In this document: in pieces, positions 32,042 to 43,618 of the stretch
Position numbering within the stretch: position 1 is the first letter of the stretch
Layout: each line of letters opens with the position of its first letter
DNA from: Oncomelania hupensis
Lineage: Eukaryota > Mollusca > Gastropoda > Littorinimorpha > Pomatiopsidae
NCBI GenBank assembly: GCA_036898135.1
Contig: CM072525.1
Location: 52,371,799-52,435,798, forward strand
Direction: 5' to 3'
Length of the DNA: 64,000 nucleotides
The notes under the pieces: generated by a model
The model's database searches: none
What the model was told of the DNA's origin: nothing
Seen by the model: only the letters and a program-made list of their open reading frames with translations
Translations under genes and position numbers: made by a program

Positions 32042-35000
32042 CTGCCGTGAACTGACAAAACCGAGCAAGTCCACAAAACCTACTTTCGAGAAAATCGACG
32101 TTTTGTGTTGCGCTATATTACGCGATCGTTTCTGGAAGTTTAAGGGCATATTATAATGCAATTCCTCGATTTAAGAGTGCATACCTTGAATGTTAAAGAA
32201 ATGTTTGATAGATTTGATGTTTTAAGACTATTTGTGGACTTGCTTTGTTTTGTCAGATTATTCTTGAGATAGATCTTTGTTGAGAACATGACAAAACCAA
32301 GCAAGTCACCCGCTTGGTTTTGTCAGTTTATTATTGAATTAAATCCTTGTTAAAAAAATTCACAAAACCAAGTAAGTCAAATCCGCTTGGTTTTGCCAGT
32401 TTATTATTAAGTAAATCCTTGTTTTCAAAATTCACCAAACCAAATAAGTCCCATAGGCCGTTTCGTTTCTTTGTTAAAAAGTCTGACGAGATGAGTCACA
32501 TAAGTTGGGTTTTGCGGCAGTTACAGTGGGTGTATATGTGTGCCTGTTTATTGTTTTTAGCCATTCTTCACTTAATATTCCTGGGTTGGTATGCAGGAGT
32601 CATGGTTTTTGTTGCTCTCCCTTCAAAAAAATATTAGATGCAGCCAATTTAATTTTAAAAATACAAAACTATTTTCCTTTCAGTTTCCTATTGTAGCGAT
32701 CTTCCTGCTTTTACACCACGTGTATGTCTTGTATTTTGTTGCCCTTGTTGTGTGTCTGTAATATATTTGTTGCTGTTTGTTTGTGGGTTCGGGCACTGTC
32801 AATACAATACAATACAAGGTTATTGCTTTAGAATAGAATAGGCCCAACGTTTCCCGGCGTGTCGTAAGAGGCGACTAACAAGGGTAATGTTAGCACGGCA
32901 TCACTGGGCGAAAGTCTTCTACACAGAAGTCACCGGCCAGGGCGAGGAACCTCACGTTACTACAGGTTCAACGACCACGTGCTCGGGGCCCAGGCGAGCC
33001 ACACTGTATTCGTGGATTTCGGCTGTGCCCAACAGCCCGGAGAGGATTGGGCACCGCCAGGTCCTTTTTTGCCCAAGACACACTACATGCATGATGACAC
33101 TATCCACTAATTCCATACCGGATAGGTCGTCGCCCGGCTCAAGGACCGCGCCTTCCGTTGGCCACCAGGACGGAGGTGTTAAGTATGCTACTGATGGACA
33201 ATTTAGCAAGATCCGCACGAGAAACAACATCGTCATAGGAACTGGAATGTCAGGACCATAACTGCAGAAGGAAAATTAGAACTGGCCCACGAGTTGGACC
33301 GCTATCGATGGAACGTTCTAGGCATCAGCGAACTGCGCTGGAAAGGCTTATGTGAAACAACGACAGACAAAGGCCACAAGCTCTATTTCAGCGGTAGAGA
33401 TGACAGGCACGAACACGGCGTTGGATTCTTGATCCACAAGAACATTCTAGCCACTGTCATGGGTTGCCGCCCAGTAGACTCATTACCATCCACCTGAGAG
33501 CAGCCCCTTTCAACATCACCATCATCCAGGCCTATGCCCCAACATCAGACTATGACGACAGCGAAGTGGAGGATTTTTATGAAAATCTATAGGCGGTCCT
33601 TGACCAAGTGCCGAAGAAGGACATAGTCATAGTGCAAGGCGACTAGAATGCCAAGGTTGGCCAAGATGCGCACCACAACTGGGGAGAAACATGTGGACCC
33701 CACTGCAACAACGAGACAAATGACAGGGGTCTGAGATTCTTGGAGTTTGCCAGATACAATAATCTGGTACTGGCAAACACGCTTGGTCTCCACAAAAACT
33801 CCAGACGATGGACATGGCACAGTCCCAGGGGGGGGATCATCACAACCAAATAGACTACATCATGGTCAAGAAACGCTTCAGATCAAGCATCAACATTGGC
33901 AGGACACGCACTTTTCCAGGAGCAGACATCGGAAGTGACCACGATCTCTTGATGATGTCTTTCCGGCTCCACTTGAAGAGAGTAAATACTGCACTAAACT
34001 GAAGTTCGACCTGGACAAACTGCAAGACCCGGAGGTGGCAGAACTATTTCAGGCCACAATTGAAGGGAAATTTGCACCACTGCTCATTTTGGGGGCTGGT
34101 GAAGTAGATGTCAACACCATGACCATCACCTTCAACTCAGCTGTGACAGATGCCGCCACTGAGATCCTTGGCAAGCACCGACCAAAGAAGATGCCGTGGA
34201 TCACACCTGAACTTTTGGATCTGTGTGATAAACGAAGAGAGATTTAAAAAAAGAAAGAAAAAGAACACCTCACAAGGAGCTGATGTCTACCGAAAAATCA
34301 ACAATGACATCCGAAAAGGCATGCGCACATCAAAGGGATAACTGGATAGAAGATCAATGCCAGGAAATAGAGAACAGTCTGAACAAGAACAACAGCAAGA
34401 AGGCCTACCAGACTGTAAAGCGGCTGACAAGTTTCAAACAGCCCAAAGTCTCCACGATCCTAAGCAAGTCTGGCATATGCCTTACAGAAGAACAAGAAGT
34501 CTTGGACAGATGGACAGAGTACTGCTCTGACCTTTACAACCATACACCAAATGGAGACCCATCAGTTCTAGCATGTCCCGAGAACAGAGAAGAAGAAATC
34601 CTCCCAATTCTCCGGAAAGAAGTTGAGGCAGCAGTGCAATCGCTAAAGAAAGGGAAGTCAGCGGGAGTGGACAACATACCCGCGGAACTGCTACAAGCAG
34701 GAGGAGAAGCGATGATTGATGCCCTCACAATCATCTGTAACAAGATCTGGCAGAGTGGAGAGTGGCCTATACCATGGGCCCAGTCGCTTTTCATCACTCT
34801 TCCCAAAAAAGGTAACCTTTAGGAGTGTGAAAATTACCGCACCGTCAGCCTCATCATCCATCCCAGCAAGGTCCTCCTGAAAATATTACTCAACAGGTTG
34901 AAACCCCAAGCTGAACAAATCATAGCTGAAGAACAAGCAGGATTCAGGGCAGGGCGAAGTACCACTGAACAGATTTTCAACCTCATAATAATCTGTGAGA

Positions 35001-36696
35001 AATACCTACAGCACCAACAACATCTATATCATGTGTTCATAGACTTCAAGAAAACGTTTGACCGAGTCTGGCATGCAGCTCTATGGGCAACAATGAAAGC
35101 GTACAACATCAGACCTAAAATTATTGAAGTCATCAAAAACCTGTATGACAAGGCTACCAGTGCAGTCCTCCACAACAGCGCCATCGGGAACTGGTTCAGA
35201 ACAACAATCGGTGTGCGTCAAGGATGCCTACTCTCTCCAACACCCTTCAACATCTTCCTAGAGCGCATCATGTCAGATGCTCTTGCAGATCACGAAGGCA
35301 CAGTCAGCATAGGATGTAGAGCAATCTCCAATCTTCGTTTTGCGGATGACATTGATGGATTGGCTAGAGAGGAACAAGAACTTGAACAGCTGGTACAGAG
35401 GCTTGACACCACCTCCAAAGCTTGTGGAATTGAAATAAGTGCAGAGAAGACCGAAATGATGACCAACAACACCAATGGCATCAACACGGGCATCAAAGTC
35501 CAAGGCCAATCCCTCAACACAGTGCATAGCTTCAAATATTTAGGAGCCATTGTATCAGACAATGGGTCCCGACAGGAAGTCCTCTCCAGGATCGCACAAA
35601 CAACTGCTGCCCTGACAAGGTTGAAGCCATTTGGAAAGACAGGACCATCATTCTACATTCCAACGTAAGACTGCTGCGCTCCCTTGTCATCTCCATCTTT
35701 CTATATGCTTGCGAAGCATGGACCCTCACAGCAGATCTACAACGAAGAATACAAAGCATGGAGATGAGGTGCTACAGAAGACTTCTGGGCATTTCCTATA
35801 CCCAACACATCACCAACGACGAAGTCCGACAGACCATCACACAAGCCATTTGACAACACGATGACCTGCTCACAGTGGTGAAGAAACGGAAACTCCGATG
35901 GTATGGCCACGTCACCAGATCATCAGGCCTTGCAAAGACTATTCTGCAAGGCACAGTGCAAGGAGGTAGAAGAAGAGGGAGACCGAAAAAGAGGTGAGAG
36001 GACAACATTCGAGAAAGGACTGGTTTGACACTAAGCGAAGCCATCAGGGCTGCTGAGGACAGAGAGAGATGGAGCATTCTGGTATTCTGGTTAAACGATC
36101 ATCTGTGGTGCCCCTACGACCTCAGGGTTACGGGACAGGATAGGATAGGATATGATAGGATAGGATAGTTTGTTTGTTTATTTCCACACCTCGTGGAAGT
36201 TGCCGCGTAGGCGGAAGATCTACAGGATCCTTCATGGTGGGCAGGAAAGTACATGAAGAAAACTCTTTTTCAAAAAGCCGAACACGGCCTTTGCTGACCG
36301 AAATTTCGTCATCATTTTCACAGGAAAATAATATTGCACAGCAGCAATAACATGGATTCTCACTGGTCCACTTTATCCTAAGGCGCTTTCTCATTGGTCG
36401 GGAGGACTTACTTTTCTTTGTCAGGTTATTGTAGAAAATGACGTCATCATGCCAACTCGAGTATCGGCCAGAGGATCGCCGAAACAAAATCGCAGGGGAC
36501 TTGCTTGGTTTTATCAGTTTATTCCCCCACTTAAAATTTTTTTAACAAGGACTTACTCTATGATATCTCCAAATCTAAACATAGTTCGGATTTGATTTTT
36601 ACAGGTAAGATGCGTCATTCTCTTGCAAGTTTGATGGCGCAAAAAACTCATTTTCGACCTTAGGTGGACTTACTCGGTTTTGTCAAATCACGGCAG
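32042..36696 (+). mobile_element. TIR element copy 2 carrying an RTE LINE
   Basis: It is 4655 bp, with termini CTGCCGTGAACTGACAAAAC... and the matching inverted end at 36664-36696. TSD AATT lies at 32038-32041 and 36697-36700. The left about 740 bp and right about 530 bp match the outer parts of copy 1 in reverse, including the clustered ACAAAACCAAGCAAGTC motifs (32286-32450). The RTE LINE is at 32785-36167, same orientation and same bracketing GTTTGTTTGT as in copy 1. Different outer TSDs with identical inner junctions show that the whole unit moved after the LINE entered. No transposase is visible. Confidence 0.82.
32785..36167 (+). pseudogene. RTE-type LINE inside TIR element copy 2
   Basis: Near full length: the 5' UTR carries GTCGTAAGAGGCGACTAAC, a phrase shared by many RTE elements. 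Then come the endonuclease (33220-34000), linker, RT (34600-35660: KKGKSAGVDNIPAELL, AGFRAGRSTTEQI, VFIDFKKTFDRVW, RFADDIDGL), the RKLRWYGHVTRSS domain, and a (GGATA)n tail with one TATGATA variant. At least eight frameshifts or stops (33261, 33497, 33590, 33645, 34247, 34822, 35640, 35850) make it dead. A deletion near 33475 removes part of the endonuclease. Confidence 0.9.
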
Positions 36697-36700
36697 AATT

Positions 36701-38569
36701 ATATATACAACTTTCAAGCTATTTATTCATTCAAGCCACACACTCATACACATACAACATTTACACATGAAACGAAGAAAATGGTGATGAAACAATCAAT
36801 GGTTCAATGAAACGATGGAATGGTATGTCAGGATGATCGAGGGTTGCTATTCAACCACGTCCATGTATCGAACCGTGCACAGCAAATGTCCGTTGCACGT
36901 AAACAAATAAGAGGGGGGGTTCGAGTGTTAGGAGAGGGACAACAAGGAAAGAGCCAACCTGGCGGTATGAAGTCCCTGTCGAAGTCCCCGTAAAGGTATC
37001 CAGCCCCTTCTCGTAGCTGTTATCGGACCGGTGCTGATGATGTCCAAACGTGGTGGCGTCGCCGCCCCCACTCGCCGCTGACGATGGTGATGAAATGATG
37101 ATGGTGGCGCCGTAGTCGCGGCAGCCCTGTCACCGTCGACGTCTCACAGCTGGACTCCTCCAGTCAGCTACACTGCGACGTCGAGGCCAGGTCCCGTCCA
37201 CGCACGTCACAACCACCACAGGAAGGGTGGGGTTGTGGAATGATGATGATGAAGTCAATGGTGAGGACGGGTAGACAATGATGCGGACGTAGACGTTACG
37301 GATGGTGATGATAATGTTCAGTCCACATGACCAAGTGCCGTCGTCGTTGTCGCACGACGTTGGTCAACGTTGATCCACGTCAACCAGTTGACGAACTGAC
37401 GAACTGACGAATTATCGAACCTGCAACATGCTTGTCACATCGTTAATATCATGTCCACCTGATTCTGTCCCCCTCCCCTCCAATCACACTCTCCCCCCTC
37501 TTATACTCAATTAGCTTTAGATGCTTGAAGGGACACCACTGCTGTCCGCTTCCCTTCCTTGATTCACTCACTTATCCTCTTTAGCTACTGTTATTGTCAC
37601 TAGTAAACAAACACATAATTCATGAAACTCAATTAAATTATGAATGCATGAAATGAGCAATGCTGCAAATGAATACATGTAAACATCAACACATTATTCA
37701 TCTCAAGCAACCACAACAACAACAGCAGCAACCTCTTCCACCCTACCATCATCCTCCTCCCTCATTCTCTCCCCTCATTCTCCCCTTCCTCAGTCGCACT
37801 CATCCTTCCTTCTGCCTCTCCTCAGTGCAACCATCCTCATCCTTCCCTAGCCTCACACACAACTATCGTACAACACCCCAAACAGCCGGCACTAGGGTTT
37901 CTGGGCACAGTAAGGAAAAATGCACCATTCACTCACCCACACGGTTCGAATGTAATCGCACTCGTTGACCTTACTCCACTGCTCTCCCAACGAATACTTC
38001 TAATAGGGTAATCCTGTAGTGCGTAGTTTCCGTAGTGGACAATGCCTCACACTACCTAACAACACTACCACAAAACTTTGCTAACCTTTACTATACTCTG
38101 CACTGAGTATCACACTTTAGAAAGCAACAATTTCCATAACTAGTATTACTCTGGACCAGCTAATATTATCTGTCATTAACCGCCCTACCCTATTCCAGAA
38201 CACACAAAATCAGAGCACCAGACAAAAACCGTCTACACTGTACCTCTGTCAAACCCTGTTCTGCCCAAGCGTGAGTACACTTCCTTACTGGCTAACCGAC
38301 CTATGCTGTTTATCACGCTTTGCACGCTTTGACTTCTATAATCACGCACTCGGCAACACACGCAGTTACTACCCCTAACCCCTTCTACTCTCCCACCACC
38401 TTCTGCTCAGTTTCTACCACAGACTGCCCTGTGACACAAGGATGCAAAATGGTGCAATCTGGTGCAATCTGAACCTTGAAAAAGCCATTTGTGATGGTCT
38501 GGGACTTTGAGCTTTATTAACAATTGAACTGACAAACTCTGGGGTACAAAAATTATCCTCTGCCCCTCC

Positions 38570-38572
<3 letters not shown>
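36701..38572. other. No supported gene
   Basis: Mixed sequence. A GA/TG-rich block (36750-37430) has ACGAACTG repeats near 37396. A C-rich block (37730-37860) has one chance ORF. It may be internal sequence of a hAT-like element into which TIR element copy 2 inserted. No coding motif is recognised. Confidence 0.4.

Positions 38573-38602
<30 letters not shown>
38573..38602. repeat. A30 homopolymer
   Basis: Thirty A in a row followed by CACATACACACACA. It could be the poly(A) tail of a retroposed sequence upstream or a slippage tract. Confidence 0.9.
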
Positions 38603-38603
<1 letters not shown>

Positions 38604-38735
38604 ACATACACACACAAGCATTTATTTATCAGCAGAGATGTTTTATATACTATTATTATTCACTACTTTTTGTTATCGTTAACGGTATAACGCTTTACCT
38701 TGTAGTTTATGATCATCACCGCCCTGCTTTCACTT

Positions 38736-39446
38736 TCAGTCTTGCTGCTCTAGGTTCCTCGGCATTAGTACCATTTGTGAATTGTATCTTCTGGCAAAAC
38801 AGTTCACTGCCTCTTTGAAGTCAATATCAACATCCCTGTGCACTTTCAGTAAAGCAAGTCCATTGAGTCTCTGTTGCCCCATTGTAGAGCGCAGGTAGTT
38901 TTTCAGGTTGCTCAACTGACTGTTTGAACGCTCACACTCGGCAGTAGTGACAGGCATGGTGCAAAGGTTCTTTAGCATGATGAACAGGTTGAGATAAAAA
39001 TCCCTGTCACAATGTTTCAGTGCTTCTGATGCCGTGGACGGGATGATAGCTGTCGCATTCTCAGCAGCACTTCGCCGTTTGCAAACCCACCGTTGGTATT
39101 CTGCATCAAGGGTAGCGTTGTCTGGTAGGTCAGACTCCCACAGCATTGCCAATGTCTTCCCCTCTTCTGGAACCTGCATGAAACCATCCTGCACCAGACA
39201 GAGACCATCAACTGCTAGGTCGTGATCAGCATTTTTGAACCTCGAGTCCAATTCGGTTGACATGTTTTCCAAGAAAGGAATGGCAATGCTAATCTTGAAA
39301 TATTCTTCTGGAGTGGCCGCAGGTTGGTTGTCACGGAGAGTCTGTCGGGAAGCTTGACGAGGAACAATAACATCAGTTGTCAAAGCATTTGCCATATTGC
39401 TGACTTCACCAAACCAGGCAACGAACGCTGTGTTCATAATTATCAA
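38736..39446 (-). pseudogene. hAT transposase C-terminal fragment
   Basis: A 236-codon open frame. It contains YFKISIAIPFLENMSTELDS, LFIMLKNLCTMPVTTAECER, then SNSQLSNLKNYLRSTMGQQR and LNGLALLKVH. The 'P.T.AE.ER.FS.L..IK..LR..M...RL..L.ll..' pattern is the hAT dimerisation region, in the variant of vertebrate 52-kDa repressor (THAP0/P52rIPK)-like proteins. The catalytic D-D region, BED/THAP finger and terminus are absent upstream. It is probably transposon-derived rather than a domesticated gene, as no splice-linked upstream exon is seen. Confidence 0.75.
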
Positions 39447-39562
39447 CTTAGCGTCTTAATTAATATTTGTAAAAAGGGGGATTAGGGCAGTATCAAGGTA
39501 AAGGTGCTGGAAGAAGCTTGCGGCCAGAACAAGAAAATATGGCTGCATTTACTAATTTAGGC

Positions 39563-40259
39563 TTAGGGGTTGAAGAATGCTAGTTTAGTAAAGCTTGAAG
39601 GTGTCCGTTTTGACATTCTACTCCGCAGCCTGGATAATCCTTGGAACAATGCAAGAGGGAAGTTTTCTACCAGGCAACCCGACAGGTCCAACTCAGTCAG
39701 TGATGGAACGGGCTGTAAGCCACCATTGAGGATCATACTAACTCCCGCTTGCGACAAGAAGTCCTAGTGGTTTCACGTTGAAGGACAATAATTCAGTGAA
39801 CGTCAGATCGACGTGTTTCAACGTGTTCTGTTTCTGCATTGTCTGTTGACTGTCCAGCGCGTGCAAGGGGTTGTGTGAGGTCCAGTGAAAGCAGTCCGTA
39901 AGTTTAGCAGCGCCAGAAACCACGTTCATGGTGACGTTGTACAGCTAATTCTGGCTGAGATTTAAAGATCTGGGATTTGGGAGCGTCACTGCGTAAATGG
40001 ACTGCAGAGCACAGTCCCAGGCACATGTATACCTCGTCGCGTTTGAAGGAAAGATCAGCGGGTATCAGGTGAGAGCCGTCGACGTCCAAGTACTTGAGGT
40101 GATGGAAGCGTTGCACGTCACAAAAGCCAGGCCCTGACACAGGCAGACAGCGGTACAGGGTAGCTCTTCACACAGCAGCTCGTCGTCGCCTTCAGGACAC
40201 CTCGTCCAGCCGTCACAGAGGTGGTCCGAATGAAGGCAAACCAGGAAACGCGCGGCCGC
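39563..40259 (-). pseudogene. LDLa plus leucine-rich-repeat receptor fragment, GRL101-like
   Basis: Reading down from 40259: an LDL-receptor class A repeat (HLCDGWTRCPEGDDELLC), then a cysteine-rich LRR cap (CTAVCLCQGLAFVTC). Leucine-rich repeats follow (FHHLKYLDVDGSHL, NTLKHVDLTFTELLSF, PSLTELDLSGCLVENFP). LDLa followed by LRRs is the ectodomain plan of relaxin-receptor-like GPCRs and of the Lymnaea GRL101 receptor, which is expanded in molluscs. The parts sit in three frames, with breaks near 40110, 39925 and 39750, and no seven-helix region follows. It therefore reads as a pseudogene, or as an exon set damaged by assembly errors. Confidence 0.55.
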
Positions 40260-40442
40260 GGAAGAAGCCTGAACACTCTGGGTAGTCAGTCGTTCTCGTC
40301 CTCACGACCGCATAGTGGCTAAAATGGCGATTATGGCAAGAAATGCATTGTTTTATGTTTGTGTACGTCCTCGCTACTGTTGTCACAGGCCTTCACTCGT
40401 CTTAGCATATCAAAATGAAGGCTGCCATCTTTAAATCAAAGT

Positions 40443-40695
40443 TAAGTCATAAGTCATAAGTCATAAGTCATAATCTTTAATAATCCATAAAATGGAAATT
40501 ACAATGTCGTCAAGGAAATCTTTCACTCAGCACAATTATAAATATGATAAAAACATACATGTAATATGCAACATTAAGGACGGCATGCTAACAATCAGGC
40601 AAAAGAGAAACACCACATACACTTATCTTTAGGCATGCATTATACTTTTTTTTTATAGCAATGGGAGTCAAAAAGTATATAACACATAGTAAGCA
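40443..40695 (-). mobile_element. LINE 3' end with (TTATGAC)n tail, second copy
   Basis: Closely matches 8367-8620, with the same minus orientation and the tail at the low-coordinate end. It abuts an RTE 3' fragment at about 40700. Confidence 0.65.
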
Positions 40696-40699
40696 AAAG

Positions 40700-40845
40700 T
40701 GGACTGGTTTGACACTGAGCGAAGCCATGAGGGTTGCTGAAAACAGAGAAAAATGGAGTACAGAGAAAGATGGAGTACGCTGGTTAAACGATCATCTGTG
40801 ATGCCCCTTCGACCTCCGAGTTACGGGATAGGATAGGATAGGATC
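40700..40845 (+). mobile_element. RTE LINE 3' end fragment
   Basis: The last codons of the RTE protein (GLTLSEAM, DRERW-like) with a small internal duplication, and a (GGATA)n tail ending at about 40844. Confidence 0.75.
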
Positions 40846-41263
40846 AGAGCGTGGTGTGGGATTGGCCGAATAGGGGTGGGGTTTGGCACTATGCGATGAG
40901 GACCGCCATCTGCGCCTTCCTTCTGGCAGATTGTTTAGGGTTTCAGGTTGAAAAGGAGTGCTATAGCTTGTTGATCTTTATTTATACAAATTATGTTCCA
41001 AAAAATCCGTTTTGCTAATGCCATGCTTTTTACACTCCTTTCAGAAACATGGTACGTGTCTTCTATTTACATCAAAACCTCCTCCCTCACCTCTCCCTCT
41101 CCCCTTCCTCTCCTCCATCCATCCATCCCTTACCCCTTACCGCCTTACGGTTCCGGCGCCATTGCATTATCATACATTTACAGCGTAGTGTGTAAGCAGA
41201 CGATATTGTGCAGACGGTTCATATTATTATCTTATTATAGTAATACGTTTTTATTTCCTGTGG
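40846..41263. other. No supported feature
   Basis: No recognisable gene. A C/T-rich tract lies at 41080-41150. Confidence 0.4.
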
Positions 41264-41281
41264 GGGGGGGGGGGGGGGGGG
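41264..41281. repeat. Poly(G) run
   Basis: About 18 consecutive G, prone to sequencing error. Confidence 0.9.
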
Positions 41282-41482
41282 TCCATTAATTCTCTCCCAA
41301 GTCCCATTCTTGTTGGTTAATATGCCTGTGCTTTCATGGTGTTCTGAGACGACATGCTCATGATGATGTCTGCCGGGATTACCCCAGATAACTAAAAACA
41401 AAACAAAACGATGAGTTACCTCCAATTTCAGAATAAGGCCAATTCTGTTTTTAACACCACTCCTGTGTGTAAAAGTCATAGG

Positions 41483-41644
41483 CCTATCCTATCTTATCCT
41501 ATCCCGTAACTCGAAGGTCGTTGGGGCACCACAGGTGATCGTTTAACCAGCGTACTCCATCTTTCTCTGTCATCAGCAACCCTCATAGCTTCGCTCAGTG
41601 TCAAACCAGTCTATTCTCGAATGTTGTCCTCCCATCTCTTTTTC
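41483..41644 (-). mobile_element. RTE LINE 3' end fragment, minus strand
   Basis: The reverse complement gives WEDNIREWTGLTLSEA-like codons followed by the (GGATA)n tail at the low-coordinate side. It is about 160 bp, strongly 5'-truncated. Confidence 0.75.
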
Positions 41645-41851
41645 TTTTCATTTCACTTCTCTTCACCTCTTCAAAAGTGCAGAAGAAGTATGTAGCCAAA
41701 AATATGTCATCGACCAAAGAAGGTTTTGAAAATAATGACATTCATAAACACGGACATAATAAATAATTAGGTCTAGGAATTATGTTGCAACTAACGTCAC
41801 AAACATTTCGACATAAACAAAAAACAATTCATTCGAACGTTGCCCACTTAC

Positions 41852-42090
41852 TGATTTGAACACAGTGCGCGCTGCAACTTTGCGTTTTCTGCGCAAGCGC
41901 ATGAAAAGTGCCTTGGCAAAATGTCGTCTGGTACAAACTGCTGTGTTTTTGTCACTGTGTTGTAGAAAATTTCAGAATTGCCGATTGGTTTTGTAAGTAC
42001 GATATCAAAATTCGATGGAACTAAAAGTGCAATTGTTGTTTTCAATCCATCCACTGTCGTTTGCCCAAATTTGTTTTGTTTGGATGTCAT
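41852..42090 (-). CDS. Candidate first coding exon, divergent from the KRAB-related gene
   Basis: ATG at 42090 opens MTSKQNKFGQTTVDGLKTTI, continuing through IVLTKPIGNSEIFYNTV and DDILPRHFSCACAEN to a near-consensus donor, CA|GTAAGTGG, at 41851. The frame is open for 79 codons plus two bases, has balanced composition and no repeat character. The start lies 70 bp from the plus-strand start at 42160, so both genes probably share a promoter. I do not recognise the protein. No second exon was identified; the nearest minus-side sequence is an RTE fragment. Confidence 0.5.
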
Positions 42091-42159
42091 AATAAAATAG
42101 TTGTAAACTGCAGGAGCTATTCGGAGCAGGACCTGCAAGGGCCTATATGATACCGTAAA
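42091..42159. promoter_or_regulatory. Putative bidirectional promoter / 5' UTR interval
   Basis: A 69-bp interval separates two divergent ATGs. It includes AGGAGCTATTCGGAGCAGG but no TATA box. Only this first unit of the array keeps the upstream sequence; the other four first exons are preceded by exon 3 of the preceding unit. Confidence 0.4.
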
Positions 42160-42210
42160 ATGTCTGCTGCGCTGAAGATGGCACTTTCCAAGCTGAAAGA
42201 TTGGAATCTG
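42160..42210 (+). CDS. KRAB-related gene, exon 1 (unit 1)
   Basis: The 17-codon reading MSAALKMALSKLKDWNL ends at a good splice donor (CTG|GTGAGT). Identical copies lie at 44253-44303, 46346-46396, 48439-48489 and 50533-50583. Only unit 1 has the original upstream sequence. The short N-terminal helix would precede the KRAB-related domain of exon 2; the splice phase is 0. Confidence 0.6.
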
Positions 42211-42899
42211 GTGAGTAGATTTGTTGACAATATAAATCGATACAAAGCTGTTTATCACCATGTACGCCAGTGGCTACCGATTTCTCGAAACTGTTATGTT
42301 CCGCTGACATTGGACTTCATTTTGCGACGTAAACAGAACTAAGTTTTTTAAAGTGATTTTGAGACAATAAACAACCGCATTGTTCTATCCAGGCGCCGCT
42401 TGATAGAGAGGACAAAAATATGGTTGAAAACGGATAGCTTCAAATCTCTATTGGATGAATAAAAGCCCTTATGTTTTCATCACGCATCTTTAGAAAATTC
42501 GAAGGTCTTTGCTATTTGATTATTTTATTGCCGCGGGAGGAGAAGTGGGAGGGGTGAGCGGCACTTTCAGCCCTCCCTGCCTCCCCCTCCGTCTATCACA
42601 CAAGTCACAGTGCTATTCACCATAGTATTCGTATGTGTTTAGTAATCAGTATAGTTCTGTATGAAGGTGGAGTGTGCTTCCATTTCACTTTGTGAATAAA
42701 TGAATCACAATAATCAGCTATCTATTGCATGAATCATAACATAGATAATCAGTGTTCTGAGGACTGAATCATAACAATCAGCAATCTAGTACATACGAAT
42801 CATAATAATCAGCTATCACATTTTGTTGCAAGGAAAAACGTATTCTCAGGCGATTTTGGCCGAATTCTTATTTGGGTTTAAATCAGCTCTAATTTTCAG

Positions 42900-43041
42900 G
42901 AAACTCCGGACTTTAGCAACCTTGTTTTACCAAACCCGATTGAGGAGTTTTTCACAAAAGAACATTGGGAGTCCATAAGCGAAATGGAGAAAACTCGCTA
43001 CCGGTCCATCAGGGAGAACCATGACATGATGAAGGAGTTTG
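42900..43041 (+). CDS. KRAB-related domain exon (unit 1)
   Basis: AATTTTCAG precedes 42900 and G|GTAAGC follows 43041. The phase-0 reading contains FFTKEHWESISEMEKTRY and SIRENHDMMKEF. The pattern 'yFtkEeWe.m...EK.rYr.vk.Ny..m..lG' is the KRAB-related (SSX/PRDM9-type) box, a short two-helix protein-interaction module at the N-terminus of chromatin regulators and zinc-finger proteins. An exon ending right after the F/L-G of this box is usual for the family. Copies: 44993-45134, 47086-47227, 49179-49320 and 51273-51414. The downstream effector domain (SET, zinc fingers) is not in this window, so the exact gene is unknown. Confidence 0.65.
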
Positions 43042-43618
43042 GTAAGCAACACCATAATTAGTCCGCTGTTGCATTGACTTTATGCATCTATACTAATTGA
43101 ATTGAAATCTCTTATATACGCAAAAAAGAGGTTACACACAGGAAACTCCTAAACCTACATAACTATTCCTAATCTATAGTTTTATGGTCCTATCCTATCC
43201 CCTAACTCGAATTTCGATTGCAATAAATCTAAGGAATGGGCGCACTTGATGAGCGGCTGCTACCTTGTTTCAGATAAGGGATGGGACTGTGGGGAATTTA
43301 TCTTATTTATTTGGTGGCCTCTGGTTTAAAAAAAGAAATCCAAAGTAGTCAGACTAAAAGCTTTCTTCTTTAATTATTATCCTGTGAATTACTTGGCACC
43401 TCAATTGCTTATCCTTATAATTTAAATTAGATTGACTAGATCGTTTCTATTAACTTACTTTACAGTTGACTGATTGTTTTCCATTTTATGACTTAAAATA
43501 ATTTGATAAAGTCTGTATTTCATATTTGCTGAAACTAAAACTTTAGTCTGTCATGTTATTTTGTAAGCACATCGACAGATTCAGCTCACTTTCTAGTAAA
43601 AGCGCATTATAAATTATA

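Noticed and set aside
37660..37968. Pro/Ser/His-rich ORF
   Set aside because: C-rich low-complexity tract without start context or conservation.
38736..39446. Domesticated hAT-derived host gene
   Set aside because: The frame is intact, but no upstream exon, promoter or full domain set supports a host gene; a transposon remnant is simpler.
42160..42342. 60-codon single-exon protein repeated five times
   Set aside because: After residue 17 the frame runs past a strong GTGAGT donor into intron, so the exon ends at 42210.
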